Notes: a model not told the origin generated them from the sequence alone. Positions 1 through 7,523 are shown, numbered from the stretch's first letter. The stretch: DNA of 41,016 nt from Dehalococcoidia bacterium (GCA_025361145.1 JANYAV010000013.1:1-41016), one strand, 5' to 3'. Translations and numbers: made by a program.

Positions 1-1
1 T

Positions 2-124
2 ATACGTCCTAAATTATTAGAATGGGAATTAACTTGTAATACGATCAGACCTAGTCAGGCTCTACATTACCTTACTCCAGCGGAAAACTTGGGATTGCTT
101 TTAAAGGAGGTAAGGTGTCACTGA
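2..124 (+). CDS. C-terminal end of an IS integrase/transposase, cut by the window edge
   Basis: Reading frame 2 is open from the window edge to a TGA at 122-124 and gives 40 residues. They contain the arrangement typical of the end of the rve integrase core in IS481/IS3-type transposases: W-E-L-T, then N-T-I-R-P-S-Q-A-L, then Y-L-T-P-A-E. Usual forms of this motif are N-x-x-R-P-H-x-A-L-x-x-x-T-P; here the His is Ser. The rest of the protein lies outside the window, so it cannot be said whether the element is intact. No terminal inverted repeat was recognised between the stop and mtnA. Confidence 0.72.
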   Translation: MRPKLLEWELTCNTIRPSQALHYLTPAENLGLLLKEVRCH

Positions 125-169
125 TCAACCGAACGAGTACAGCTCATAGCTAATCGCTTTTTTATCGAC

Positions 170-175
170 TATAAT
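170..175 (+). promoter_or_regulatory. -10 box upstream of mtnA
   Basis: A perfect TATAAT lies 32 nt before the mtnA start. The hexamer 17 nt further upstream (TAGCTA) is a poor -35, so this is a tentative promoter supported mainly by the -10 box and its position between the IS remnant and mtnA. Confidence 0.4.
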
Positions 176-207
176 AAACTCGTAAACTGCACGGTGAGGA
201 ATTATGA

Positions 208-1239
208 ATGACGGACTTAAAACCGGTTGAATGGCGCAGTGACAGGTTGATTATTCTGGACCAGACCCGCCTGCCCGGCGAAGAAGTCTATTTGGAAATC
301 ACTGATTATCGAGAAGCTGTCGAGGCAATTCAGCGGTTAGCGGTTCGAGGAGCGCCGGCTATCGGAGTAGCAGCTGCTTACGCGGTAGCTTTAGGTGCTT
401 TGTCTATTAAGACTACAGTTAAAGCTGAATTTGTGGTCAAACTGCAAAAGGTTATCCAGGCCATCAGTCAGAGCCGTCCTACTGCCCGCAACCTTTTCTG
501 GGCCATTGAATGCATGGAAGAAATCGCTGCCCTGGGCAAAGATCCTGGGTCTATTAAAACCGCTCTGGTTGAGCAAGCTGTTAAGATTCACCATGACCAG
601 GTCCAGTCTGATAAACAACTTAGTCTTCTGGGTGCTGCACTGCTGAATGAAGGCAATACTGTTTTGACCCATTGTAACACCGGGGCTCTAGCTACAGCAG
701 GCTACGGCACTGCTCTGGGAGTGATTAAACAAGCCTTCGCAGAAGGCAAGAAAATCCGGGTTATCGCCACCGAGACCAGACCGCTTTTACAGGGGGCACG
801 CTTGACTGCCTTCGAATTAAAGAGAATGGGAATACCGTTTACTTTGATCACAGATTCTATGGCGGGTTCTTTAATGCGCCGGGGGTTGATCGACGTGGTT
901 ATGGTGGGAGCTGACCGTATCGCGCGCAATGGGGATACAGCTAATAAGATTGGCACTTACTCGCTGGCGGCGTTGGCCAAAGAACACGCTTTGCCCTTTT
1001 ATGTGGCTGCGCCCATGAGCACTATCGATTTTTCTCTTGCTAGCGGTGAGGGTATCGTCATTGAGGAGCGTTCTCCTGACGAGGTTACCGGTTTTCAGGG
1101 ATTGCGCGTTGCCCCGGAGGGCGTCCAGGTCTACAATCCGGCATTTGATGTCACTCCTTACCAATATATAACCGCTATCGTTACGGAAAAGGGTGTTATT
1201 AGAAGTCAGTTTGAAAAAGAACTTTTGAAATTGGCCTGA
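208..1239 (+). CDS. mtnA: S-methyl-5-thioribose-1-phosphate isomerase
   Basis: Cytoplasmic enzyme of methionine salvage that converts methylthioribose-1-phosphate to methylthioribulose-1-phosphate. At 343 aa it has the usual MtnA length. Visible motifs are RGAPAIG (47-53), the catalytic Cys156 in T-H-C-N-T-G-A, and the catalytic Asp236 in G-A-D-R-I-A-R-N-G-D. The ATG at 208 is chosen because GTGAGGA ends 7 nt before it; another ATG at 204 is closer and out of frame. mtnP follows 44 nt later on the same strand, so substrate production and use are linked. No mtnK is seen, which fits the phosphorylase (MtnP) route. The family also includes ribose-1,5-bisphosphate isomerases and eIF2B-like proteins, but the motif context favours MtnA. 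Confidence 0.94.
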   Translation: MTDLKPVEWRSDRLIILDQTRLPGEEVYLEITDYREAVEAIQRLAVRGAPAIGVAAAYAVALGALSIKTTVKAEFVVKLQKVIQAISQSRPTARNLFWAIECMEEIAALGKDPGSIKTALVEQAVKIHHDQVQSDKQLSLLGAALLNEGNTVLTHCNTGALATAGYGTALGVIKQAFAEGKKIRVIATETRPLLQGARLTAFELKRMGIPFTLITDSMAGSLMRRGLIDVVMVGADRIARNGDTANKIGTYSLAALAKEHALPFYVAAPMSTIDFSLASGEGIVIEERSPDEVTGFQGLRVAPEGVQVYNPAFDVTPYQYITAIVTEKGVIRSQFEKELLKLA

Positions 1240-1252
1240 CCTTTGTTATAAT
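1225..1252 (+). promoter_or_regulatory. Promoter for mtnP inside the mtnA end
   Basis: TTGAAA at 1225-1230 and TATAAT at 1247-1252 are separated by 16 nt. The expected start point is near 1259, about 25 nt before the mtnP ATG, leaving room for the GGAGGG ribosome site at 1271-1276. mtnP may therefore be transcribed independently of mtnA. Confidence 0.6.
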
Positions 1253-1283
1253 TTCAGTTATTTATTAATAGGAGGGTTTTCGC

Positions 1284-2147
1284 ATGTCGAAGGCTAAGGT
1301 CGGTGTGATTGGTGGATCCGGTTTGTACCAGATTGAGGGTATGACCGATATCAATGAATTGAACTTGGATACGCCTTTCGGGCAACCCAGCGACAGCATT
1401 GTTCTGGGCAAACTGAACGGTGTTGGTATCGCTTTTCTGCCCCGACATGGTCGGGGGCACCGCATTATCCCCTCTGAAATTCCCGCCCGGGCCAATATTT
1501 ACGCTTTGAAGTCTCTAGGTGTTGAGCATATCATCGGTATCAATACCTGCGGCAGCTTTAAGCAGGAGGTTAAACCCGGTCATCTGCTGATCCCCGATCA
1601 GGTCATAGACCGCACTCAAGGAAGGATCAGTACCTTTTTTGGGGATGGCGTAGTAGCCCATGTCTCGATGGCTGATCCCTTCTGTCCTGATTTAAGTAAA
1701 GTGCTATTGGAGTCTGCTCGGGAAGCCGGTGTAACCGTTCATGAGAAAGGCACTTATCTCGCAATGGAGGGTCCTGCTTTTTCCACCCGTGGCGAATCGC
1801 TTCTTTATCAGTCCTGGGGCGCTCATGTCATCGGTATGACCCTTTTACCTGAGGCCAAACTTGCTCGCGAGGCTGAAATTTGCTATGCCAGTGTTTGCTG
1901 CATCACGGATTATGATTGCTGGAAAGAACAAAATGTCAGCGTAGACATTATTCTCGGTTTTATGAAGCAGAATGTAGCAACAGCCAAAAACATCATTAAA
2001 TTGGCGGTAGGCAAGATTCCTTTAAAGCGTGGTTGCGAATGTGCCTCGGCCCTTAAAACGGCTATCGTCACTGCCCCAACTTATATGAACCTGGAGCAAA
2101 AAAAGAAGTTTGACCTGCTCATCGGAAAATATATAGAGAAGAAGTAG
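1284..2147 (+). CDS. mtnP: S-methyl-5'-thioadenosine phosphorylase
   Basis: Cytoplasmic phosphorylase splitting methylthioadenosine into adenine and methylthioribose-1-phosphate, the substrate of MtnA next door. It is 287 aa, normal for the MTAP/PNP family. Evidence: the phosphate-binding GGSGLY (10-15), RHGRGH (54-59), M-E-G-P-A-F-S-T-R near 161, the M-T-x-x-P-E-A-x-L-A-R-E-A segment near 185-196, and T-D-Y-D-C-W near 208-213, whose Asp is typical of adenine-specific MTAPs rather than guanine/hypoxanthine PNPs. The ATG is preceded by GGAGGG with good spacing. It is convergent with the core-MetE gene downstream across a repeat-filled gap. The C-terminal extension (C-E-C-A near 250) is ordinary for bacterial MTAPs. 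Confidence 0.94.
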   Translation: MSKAKVGVIGGSGLYQIEGMTDINELNLDTPFGQPSDSIVLGKLNGVGIAFLPRHGRGHRIIPSEIPARANIYALKSLGVEHIIGINTCGSFKQEVKPGHLLIPDQVIDRTQGRISTFFGDGVVAHVSMADPFCPDLSKVLLESAREAGVTVHEKGTYLAMEGPAFSTRGESLLYQSWGAHVIGMTLLPEAKLAREAEICYASVCCITDYDCWKEQNVSVDIILGFMKQNVATAKNIIKLAVGKIPLKRGCECASALKTAIVTAPTYMNLEQKKKFDLLIGKYIEKK

Positions 2148-2154
2148 ATGGAGC

Positions 2155-2275
2155 CAAATTCTAAATCCTGAGTTCTAGACTAACAAAGATCTCAATATCA
2201 AACAGTTTTAAACATTGGAATTTAGGTGATTGTGATTTGTTTCAGATTTCTGATTTAGTACTTCGAATTTTCTAC
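2155..2275. repeat. AT-rich intergenic repeat of the GAATTT/GATTT type
   Basis: The gap between the convergent mtnP and core-MetE genes has no ORF. It is a run of short degenerate units built on GGAATTTAGG, GTGATTTGTTTCAG, GATTTCTGATTTAG and TTCGAATTT. This resembles interspersed non-coding repeats often seen between genes in environmental bacterial genomes. No clear intrinsic terminator hairpin with a T run is seen here. Confidence 0.5.
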
Positions 2276-3307
2276 TTATCCCCATTTAGAGCGCATCTTC
2301 TCTGATACCGCGTTTAGCAGCTCCATGGCCAGTTCAAATCCGCCGTTGGAGAAACCCGCCAGACCGCAGGAAGGTGTCACCAGACTCTGTTTAACCAGCT
2401 GTTTGAATGGAAACTCTACCCCTTTTCTGGTCAAGGGTGCCATCGTCTCCTCCAATCGCTCCACCAGGCTGGCGACCGACTCTTGTTTTAAGATGGCTTC
2501 ATCATTGGGAATGATGCCCCAGGCGATGGTTTTACCATTGTTGAGGAAGTTTTGTACCTCTTTAGGATAAAGGGCTAGCGACGGCCCATAATTGTATGCG
2601 TCGAAATTCAGGATGTCCAGGCCGGTGCTCAGGACAATAGACCAGTCAGATTGTCCGCAGCAGTGAATGCCCTTGATCCCCTGGATGCCGCTGAAAACTT
2701 CTTGAATCAGGCTTACCACTTGCTCCTTACTGAGGGCAAAAAAGGCCGAGCCGATAGAGTGCAAATATGGTTCATCTATGAAAATGATCGTATTTTTATT
2801 TATTTGCTTGAGTTCATTCTCCATCCAGGCGGCTTTCAGTTTTAGGAGCTTGGCCGAGGCGTCTGCTAACGTCTCATCATAAGCAATGGCGCGGCCGTCC
2901 TGGTCTGTTACCGTCATGCCCCAGCTTACCGGTCCTGTCACATGCCCTTTGACGGCCATTACAGTTGATTTAGCGACTTTCATGAATTGATAAAGACCGG
3001 CTGCATAATCGGCTGATATGGGGAATTTGCTGATATCGTTTTCCAGGTAGGCTGCATAGAGTTTTTCCAGCTCAGGGAAAAGATCCTGATTGCGATCTAC
3101 GAAAATTTTCTCGCTGCTAATCTTGATCCCGGGGAAACCCTGACTGAACTGCGCGTACATATTCTCCGCGAAGGCGCGTTTAGGCAACTGCGGCCAGGCA
3201 GGTATGTCTTTTAAATAACGCAATATACTGTTGCAGGCCTCAACCGGGTCCTTAAAAGGCACACTGCCGATAATGGTGGGCAAACAATTAAATTCTAAGT
3301 TTGACAC
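2276..3307 (-). CDS. Core-MetE-type methionine synthase (MetE C-terminal / UROD superfamily)
   Basis: Probably transfers a methyl group to homocysteine. The protein has only the MetE catalytic barrel (about 343 aa against about 750 for full MetE), as in the short 'core-MetE' of Dehalococcoides, which takes its methyl group from a corrinoid instead of folate. Numbering from an upstream TTG, H218-C219-C220 and C317 (in P-S-C-G-L-A-G) fit the zinc-site His-x-Cys and distal Cys, and D181-E182-P resembles the family barrel motif. Where MetE has its zinc-ligand Glu, only Asp239 or Asn242 is nearby. The TTG at 3316 directly abuts AGAGGA, so the GTG at 3307, 9 nt after it, is the better start. The context of mtnA/mtnP and homocysteine genes supports a methionine role. 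A UROD-like methyltransferase for another thiol is the main alternative. Confidence 0.75.
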   Translation of the reverse strand: MSNLEFNCLPTIIGSVPFKDPVEACNSILRYLKDIPAWPQLPKRAFAENMYAQFSQGFPGIKISSEKIFVDRNQDLFPELEKLYAAYLENDISKFPISADYAAGLYQFMKVAKSTVMAVKGHVTGPVSWGMTVTDQDGRAIAYDETLADASAKLLKLKAAWMENELKQINKNTIIFIDEPYLHSIGSAFFALSKEQVVSLIQEVFSGIQGIKGIHCCGQSDWSIVLSTGLDILNFDAYNYGPSLALYPKEVQNFLNNGKTIAWGIIPNDEAILKQESVASLVERLEETMAPLTRKGVEFPFKQLVKQSLVTPSCGLAGFSNGGFELAMELLNAVSEKMRSKWG

Positions 3308-3378
3308 AGTTCCCAATCCTCTAAGTATTTCTGTGATTTATTTTACCTCGTCATTAAAAGATAAGCTAGTAAAACCTT

Positions 3379-3407
3379 TTGACTAGCAGATTAAGCAGCT
3401 TTATACT
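3379..3407 (+). promoter_or_regulatory. Strong promoter giving a leaderless mRNA for the CPBP gene
   Basis: TTGACT (3379-3384) and TATACT (3402-3407) have an ideal 17-nt spacer. The -10 box ends exactly 6 nt before the ATG at 3414, so transcription should begin at or next to the A of the start codon. No Shine-Dalgarno sequence is present, which agrees with leaderless translation. Confidence 0.65.
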
Positions 3408-3413
3408 TTAAAA

Positions 3414-4055
3414 ATGCTAACTACTTCCCTTCAAGATAAACGGTTTTTACCTGTCATCGCGCCGTTTGCGCCTTATCTGACCGTGGGGATAGGACTCCTG
3501 GTATTACATAATGTCTGGGTTGCTGTCTTGAGCTATCATGCGGCCATGCTGATCGTATTATTTGTGTCTGGGAAAAGGTCGGTTATTTCACAACTATTTA
3601 GAGGAGGAGATGGGCTGCGTTTGCCTCTTCTCACCCTGGCCGGGGGGTTAAGCGGGTTTCTGTTATGGATTTTACAGCCCTGGGTTCTGGTTAACGGCGA
3701 ACTAGCCGCCTTTACCCAATCCATCGGTCTCACTCAGCAGTCCTGGCCTTTTTTCATTGTCTATTTTGTCTTGGTTACTCCAGCCCTGGAAGAACTTTAC
3801 TGGAGCAGCTACCTCGGCAATTCTACCTTAAAACCTCAGCTTAATGATTGCTTATTCGCTGGTTATCACCTGATTGTTTTGGGCGGGATAATTCAAATTG
3901 GCTGGCTCATTATTATCTTCTTCTTACTGGCGACTGCCTCCTGGTGCTGGCGCCAATCCAACCGCCTGGGAGGAGGCCTTTTATCCTCTTTTACTTCCCA
4001 TCTGGCAGCTGATATTTCCATCATTCTGGCGGCTTATTTTTTAGTAATTCACTAA
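3414..4055 (+). CDS. CPBP-family (CAAX protease/Abi-like) integral membrane protein
   Basis: A 213-aa very hydrophobic protein with about six predicted membrane spans. The three CPBP (type II CAAX prenyl protease-like, intramembrane metalloprotease) motifs can be aligned: motif 1 as E-E-L-Y-W-S near 126-131, where the usual EExxxR has Ser in place of Arg; motif 2 F-x-x-x-H in F-A-G-Y-H near 148-152; and motif 3 H-x-x-x-D in H-L-A-A-D near 196-200. The two Glu and the His residues thought to bind metal are kept, so it may still be active. The substrate is unknown; other family members process peptides or act in bacteriocin immunity. The start is fixed by the leaderless promoter. The gene stands alone between core-MetE (divergent) and gntR. 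Confidence 0.68.
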   Translation: MLTTSLQDKRFLPVIAPFAPYLTVGIGLLVLHNVWVAVLSYHAAMLIVLFVSGKRSVISQLFRGGDGLRLPLLTLAGGLSGFLLWILQPWVLVNGELAAFTQSIGLTQQSWPFFIVYFVLVTPALEELYWSSYLGNSTLKPQLNDCLFAGYHLIVLGGIIQIGWLIIIFFLLATASWCWRQSNRLGGGLLSSFTSHLAADISIILAAYFLVIH

Positions 4056-4089
4056 ATTTACCTCTTTGGGTTTTCCGGCTTCCCTTTTC

Positions 4090-4118
4090 TTGAATATTGG
4101 GTCATCTCCTATTATGAT
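4090..4118 (+). promoter_or_regulatory. Promoter of the GntR regulator gene
   Basis: TTGAAT at 4090-4095 and TATGAT at 4113-4118 with a 17-nt spacer; the start point would be near 4125, leaving a leader of about 35 nt with an AAGGGA ribosome site at 4148-4153. Confidence 0.6.
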
Positions 4119-4159
4119 TGATGTTATCCTGAAAGAATTAATTAACAAGGGATGCATAT

Positions 4160-4555
4160 ATGCTTGGTATCATAGTCAAAGCTCGCTCTACAATTCCCCT
4201 CTATCAGCAAATCGCGGCGGAGATTAAGCGTTGTATTGCCGCTTCCAAGGTCAAGCCGGGAGAGCGTATTCCTACCGTCAGGGAATTGGCTGATCACTTG
4301 CAAATTAATCCTGCTACTGTTGCTCGAGCTTACCAGGAATTAGAACGGGAGGGGATTGTAGCCGCCAGCCGTCGCCGTGGCACGATCGTATTGGGTGAGG
4401 CTGATTCGCCTCAAAGGCTGCCTATGCGGCAGGAACAATTGACAGCTATGATTAATAAATTAATTATGGAAGTTTTGAGTTTGGGTTATAGCCGAAAAGA
4501 ACTGACAGCCTCATTTAAATCAAACCTGTCTCGCTGGCATAAACCAAAGGGTTAA
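4160..4555 (+). CDS. GntR-family transcriptional regulator, YtrA-like
   Basis: A 131-aa DNA-binding protein. Residues about 10-78 form the GntR winged helix: P-L-Y-Q-Q-I near the start, then P-G-E-R-I-P-T-V-R-E-L-A, the recognition helix N-P-A-T-V-A-R-A-Y, and E-L-E-R-E-G-I-V with the wing ending in R-R-R-G-T-I-V. The C-terminal part is only about 50 aa and mainly helical, which is the short YtrA type that usually represses a neighbouring membrane or transport operon without a large ligand domain. Here the next three genes are not transporters, so its target is unclear. A 13-bp palindrome lies over the promoter of those genes, 19 bp after its stop, and is the obvious candidate operator. Confidence 0.88.
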   Translation: MLGIIVKARSTIPLYQQIAAEIKRCIAASKVKPGERIPTVRELADHLQINPATVARAYQELEREGIVAASRRRGTIVLGEADSPQRLPMRQEQLTAMINKLIMEVLSLGYSRKELTASFKSNLSRWHKPKG

Positions 4556-4573
4556 ATACTTGCCGCAGCCGCT

Positions 4574-4607
4574 GAAGGTGACCTTCCCCTTATTCATCCG
4601 CTATAAT
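4574..4607 (+). promoter_or_regulatory. Promoter and overlapping palindromic operator of the 4636-6623 operon
   Basis: TATAAT at 4602-4607 is a perfect -10 box. The region 17 nt upstream (4579-4584, TGACCT) is covered by a perfect palindrome, GAAGGT-G-ACCTTC, at 4574-4586. A protein bound there would block RNA polymerase at the -35 position. The GntR gene ends directly upstream, so autoregulation-type control of the downstream genes by GntR is an inference from position. Confidence 0.5.
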
Positions 4608-4635
4608 AGGAATATAAACATGAGAGGTGCCGACT

Positions 4636-5229
4636 ATGGGAGATATTAAGAGTGCCCGCGAAATCGCGATGGAGAAAATAGCTGCGTTGGGAGAGCCGAC
4701 CGAGGCCGAACGTTTGGAATGGAAATACCTGCCTGAGGGTGAAAAACTGGCAGCTCGTTATTTAAAAGGCGATGTTAAATTATCTGAAGAGATCGCTAAA
4801 TTTGATAAGAAAGCGGCCCCCATTATTACCAGAGCGGTTTCTGTGGTTTTGATCAAGAATATTAGTTTGCCCAAAGATGAAATGACAAAAAAGACCAATA
4901 AGATTGCCATGGAAGGATTGAAATCGATCAAGATGGAGAAGGCCAAAGTAGAGGCGGTTCTTAATCAAATCAATCAGATTTTTACTCATTTTGCTACCCA
5001 GGGCGAGCAGCAGATGAAACAGGCCTACGAAGTAGTCAAGCAAGATTTTCAGGCTAAAGTTGAACAGGCTTTGAGACAGCAGATGGGCAGCAACGCGGCC
5101 AATATGCGGATCGATATCGAAAAACAGCCGCAATTTCAGGAAGAATGGCGTAAAGTAAAAAGCCAGTTAGATGGCCAGTATATTACGGTCTTAACTGAGC
5201 TCAAACAACAGCTTACCCTTCTTAATTAA
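4636..5229 (+). CDS. Unknown conserved-looking helical protein
   Basis: I do not recognise this 197-aa protein. It is highly charged, soluble and almost entirely helical. The N-terminal half starts with E-I-A-M-E-K-I and contains a Y-L-P-E-G-E-K-L-A-A-R-Y segment; the stretch 95-165 is rich in Gln, Glu, Lys and Ala with coiled-coil character. No signal peptide, membrane span or catalytic motif is seen. A GTG lies at 4627, but GAGAGG at 4622-4627 is placed 8 nt before the ATG at 4636, so the ATG is preferred. It is first in an operon with another unknown gene (20 nt later) and a thymidylate-synthase-like gene, under a promoter overlapped by a palindrome. Confidence 0.75.
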   Translation: MGDIKSAREIAMEKIAALGEPTEAERLEWKYLPEGEKLAARYLKGDVKLSEEIAKFDKKAAPIITRAVSVVLIKNISLPKDEMTKKTNKIAMEGLKSIKMEKAKVEAVLNQINQIFTHFATQGEQQMKQAYEVVKQDFQAKVEQALRQQMGSNAANMRIDIEKQPQFQEEWRKVKSQLDGQYITVLTELKQQLTLLN

Positions 5230-5249
5230 ACAGGGGTTAATACTAAACC

Positions 5250-5948
5250 ATGGAATCCGACGAAAGAATCCGAAACGCGGTGATGAATACCGAGATAGTC
5301 AGGCCTCCCAGGCAGAGTTTGGCCACTTTTGGCACGACTAGTGTCTACTATTATCTGGTGGCGGAAGCAACCTATAACGAATTGATTAAAAAACAGGAAA
5401 CTGTTATCCGCGAAGGTCGCGTCATCGCTGAAAGGCCTAAGATAGTCACTCCTTCTTATTTGTCCCGGGTACAGGGTTTTAGCCCCGAGGCTAAGAAATA
5501 CTTCGACATGTTGATGACCCAGGGCCATCCGGATTCTCCCGGCCTGGTCTACGCCTACCGCAACGAACCGAAAGAATTGAACATAGTTTCCGACAACCTG
5601 ACCACAGTGGTTGCCAGGCTGAATGAGCAAATAGACCAGAAGGGCGATCCTTTAATCTCAATTATTAAAGGGGAAGATTACCTCTGGGACGTTTCAATTT
5701 TGAAATTTATTTACGAGATCACCAGCCGCTCGGTAGGGGATAACGTTCGACAGCTTAATCAGCGCGGGCTGCTTAACGTTGATTCCAGAGGTGTTACTTC
5801 CGATGCCAGAATTCGCATAGAGAGCCTATTTGATCTGGTGGAAAAGGGCGAGATGGAGCCTGCTGATCTCAAGGTTGAACTGGACCGCTGGGGTGTTTTT
5901 GAAGACTATCAGGACCGTTTCTTTTCAATTTTTCATAAGAAACATTAA
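5250..5948 (+). CDS. Unknown soluble protein, second gene of the thyA-like operon
   Basis: A 232-aa protein of unknown function with no signal peptide or membrane span. The N-terminal 40 residues carry F-G-T-T-S-V-Y-Y-Y-L-V-A-E, followed by I-V-T-P-S-Y-L near 67-73 and F-S-P-E-A-K-K-Y-F near 78-86. The C-terminal 90 residues look like a helical domain (S-I-L-K-F-I-Y-E-I-T, then a Leu/Glu-rich tail). The spacing, 20 nt after the upstream gene and 30 nt before the next, indicates one transcript. AGGGG sits about 13 nt before the ATG, a rather long gap. A small GC hairpin (CCGGC-ACT-GCCGG, 5950-5962) separates it from the next gene and may tune its expression. Confidence 0.75.
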   Translation: MESDERIRNAVMNTEIVRPPRQSLATFGTTSVYYYLVAEATYNELIKKQETVIREGRVIAERPKIVTPSYLSRVQGFSPEAKKYFDMLMTQGHPDSPGLVYAYRNEPKELNIVSDNLTTVVARLNEQIDQKGDPLISIIKGEDYLWDVSILKFIYEITSRSVGDNVRQLNQRGLLNVDSRGVTSDARIRIESLFDLVEKGEMEPADLKVELDRWGVFEDYQDRFFSIFHKKH

Positions 5949-5978
5949 ACCGGCACTGCCGGCATAAGGGGGCAATAC

Positions 5979-6623
5979 TTGGATATCACTGTCGTAGAAG
6001 CCCGTGATCTTTCCGAAGCCTGGTTTTTGTGTGTCGGTAAGGCCATGAACGAAGGCTATACCTATAAAATAGAGCGAGGTAGCTTTGCCGGACAGCATCG
6101 CAAGGAATTGGGACTGATCGTAGTCCGTATTAAAAATCCAGGCTCTCGTCCCCTGGTGCCGGATGTTCCTCAGGGAGTTCCGCCGCCCTCTACTATGGAA
6201 TATGTTGAATCCTATCTGCCTTATTTGATGACTTCTCATCGAGTCGAGGGCGAGCAGTATACCTACGGCCAATATCTGGAGAAACAAATTCCCGAAGTCA
6301 TCAAAATGTATAAGGAGCAGGGTCCCAATACTAATCAGGCTTATATGACCGTGGGAGACGAGAAATCGATCTTTTTAGAGGATCCGCCCTGTTTAAGGGG
6401 TATTGATACCCGGATACGGGACAATAAATTGAATTTTATCGTCTATTTTCGCTCCTGGGACCTTTGGGCAGGTTTTCCCTCCAATCTGGCCGCCATTCAA
6501 TTATTAAAAGAATATATGGCCAGTGAGATAGGTGTGGAAGACGGTGAATTGGTGGGCATGAGCAAAGGCCTTCATATTTACGAATATGCCTGGGATCTGG
6601 CTAGAACTACTCTAAGGATGTAG
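5979..6623 (+). CDS. Thymidylate-synthase-like protein (short, archaeal-type ThyA fold)
   Basis: Likely methylates (or hydroxymethylates) a pyrimidine deoxynucleotide with a folate cofactor. At 214 aa it is shorter than E. coli ThyA (264) and closer to archaeal forms. Core residues are present: nucleophile Cys138 in D-P-P-C-L-R, R158-S159-x-D161, N169 in G-F-P-S-N-L, and the dUMP-ribose pair H199-x-Y201 in L-H-I-Y-E-Y. The TTG start is supported by AAGGGGG 6 nt upstream. The last gene of a three-gene operon, it overlaps the end of the convergent dnaJ-like gene by 17 bp. The dUMP-specific Asn aligns as N169, so dTMP synthesis is favoured over dCMP hydroxymethylation, but this rests on motifs alone. 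Confidence 0.8.
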   Translation: MDITVVEARDLSEAWFLCVGKAMNEGYTYKIERGSFAGQHRKELGLIVVRIKNPGSRPLVPDVPQGVPPPSTMEYVESYLPYLMTSHRVEGEQYTYGQYLEKQIPEVIKMYKEQGPNTNQAYMTVGDEKSIFLEDPPCLRGIDTRIRDNKLNFIVYFRSWDLWAGFPSNLAAIQLLKEYMASEIGVEDGELVGMSKGLHIYEYAWDLARTTLRM

Positions 6624-7434
6624 TGATTTTTACCGCCAGGTAGAGATCTCCGCTCCTGCGTCCCTCTTTTTTACCCAGTCCTTTCAGCCGGATGCGTGTG
6701 CCGTTTTGTATCCCTGCCGGAATTTTAACCATTAATTTGCGGGTCTTCAGACCGCCGCGGTGAAGATATTTCTTTTCACCACCGGAAGCGGCTTCCTCAG
6801 CGGATATCTCGAAATTTTGCGAGATATCCAGGTTAACCGGTGGGTCCGGTAATTGTATTCCAAAGGCCTTGCGCAGTAAAAACTTATTTAGTTTAGTGAT
6901 GGTTTTCGTGGCCCAGCGCTCTACGAAATTGGGTTTGTACTCCCGTGTTGCCATCGCTTCCTGTTGGAACCGGGTAGCGCTTTGATTTGAATAGGTATAA
7001 CCGCTGGCTCCGCTTCCTCCGAAGTTATAGACGCGGAAGACCACATTATTGGCGCCGAAAAAGATTTTGTTCAGAAACTCAGGATCGAAGCGCAGCCCTT
7101 GCTGGGCGAACATGCGATTCAATTCGTCCAAATTGGCCTGGTTGCTAAAAGCGTCGCGGAAAATGTCCTGTTGAGAGTAATTAAAACCCTGAGCGGGGTT
7201 GAACCCTGGATTGGCTATGCCACCCTGCCGCACTTGATCGTACTGCCCGCGTTTGACTGGATCGCTTAGCACGCTATAGGCTTCATTGATGTCTTTAAAT
7301 TTTTCCTCAGCCGCTTTCTCATGCCCTAGGTTTTTATCCGGGTGATGTTTAAAAGCCAGTTTGCGGAAGGCCTTGCGTATATCTTCGTCGCCGGCGTTTT
7401 CAACCACGCCCAGCGTCTTGTAATAATCTTTCAT
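6607..7434 (-). CDS. J-domain co-chaperone, CbpA/DnaJ-like without zinc finger
   Basis: Stimulates a DnaK-type Hsp70 ATPase. Residues 1-70 are a clear J-domain with HPD at 31-33 and the [15 protein letters not shown] helix. A Gly/Phe/Asn-rich linker (about 70-165) follows and then a single DnaJ C-terminal substrate-binding segment (about 205-275) containing G-G-x-K-K and [14 protein letters not shown]. There is no CxxCxGxG zinc-finger domain, and the protein (275 aa) ends after D-L-Y-L-A-V-K-I, so the second C-terminal domain and dimerisation helix of full DnaJ are missing. Its end overlaps the thyA-like gene by 17 bp tail to tail. It is probably a specialised J-protein and not the main DnaJ. 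Confidence 0.88.
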   Translation of the reverse strand: MKDYYKTLGVVENAGDEDIRKAFRKLAFKHHPDKNLGHEKAAEEKFKDINEAYSVLSDPVKRGQYDQVRQGGIANPGFNPAQGFNYSQQDIFRDAFSNQANLDELNRMFAQQGLRFDPEFLNKIFFGANNVVFRVYNFGGSGASGYTYSNQSATRFQQEAMATREYKPNFVERWATKTITKLNKFLLRKAFGIQLPDPPVNLDISQNFEISAEEAASGGEKKYLHRGGLKTRKLMVKIPAGIQNGTRIRLKGLGKKEGRRSGDLYLAVKITTSLE

Positions 7435-7523
7435 GGAAAAACTCAGTCCTCACAACTACCCTGTCATGATAAGTATATCACTGCTGAGAGGCTGCTCCCA
7501 AATCTTGCGTTCACCAAAGGGGC

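Noticed and set aside
208-1239. MtnA as ribose-1,5-bisphosphate isomerase or eIF2B-like protein
   Set aside because: The Cys156/Asp236 context and pairing with mtnP fit methylthioribose-1-phosphate isomerase better.
3308-3413. Cobalamin or SAM riboswitch before core-MetE
   Set aside because: The divergent gap is about 100 bp and shared with the CPBP promoter; no conserved box or pairing was seen.
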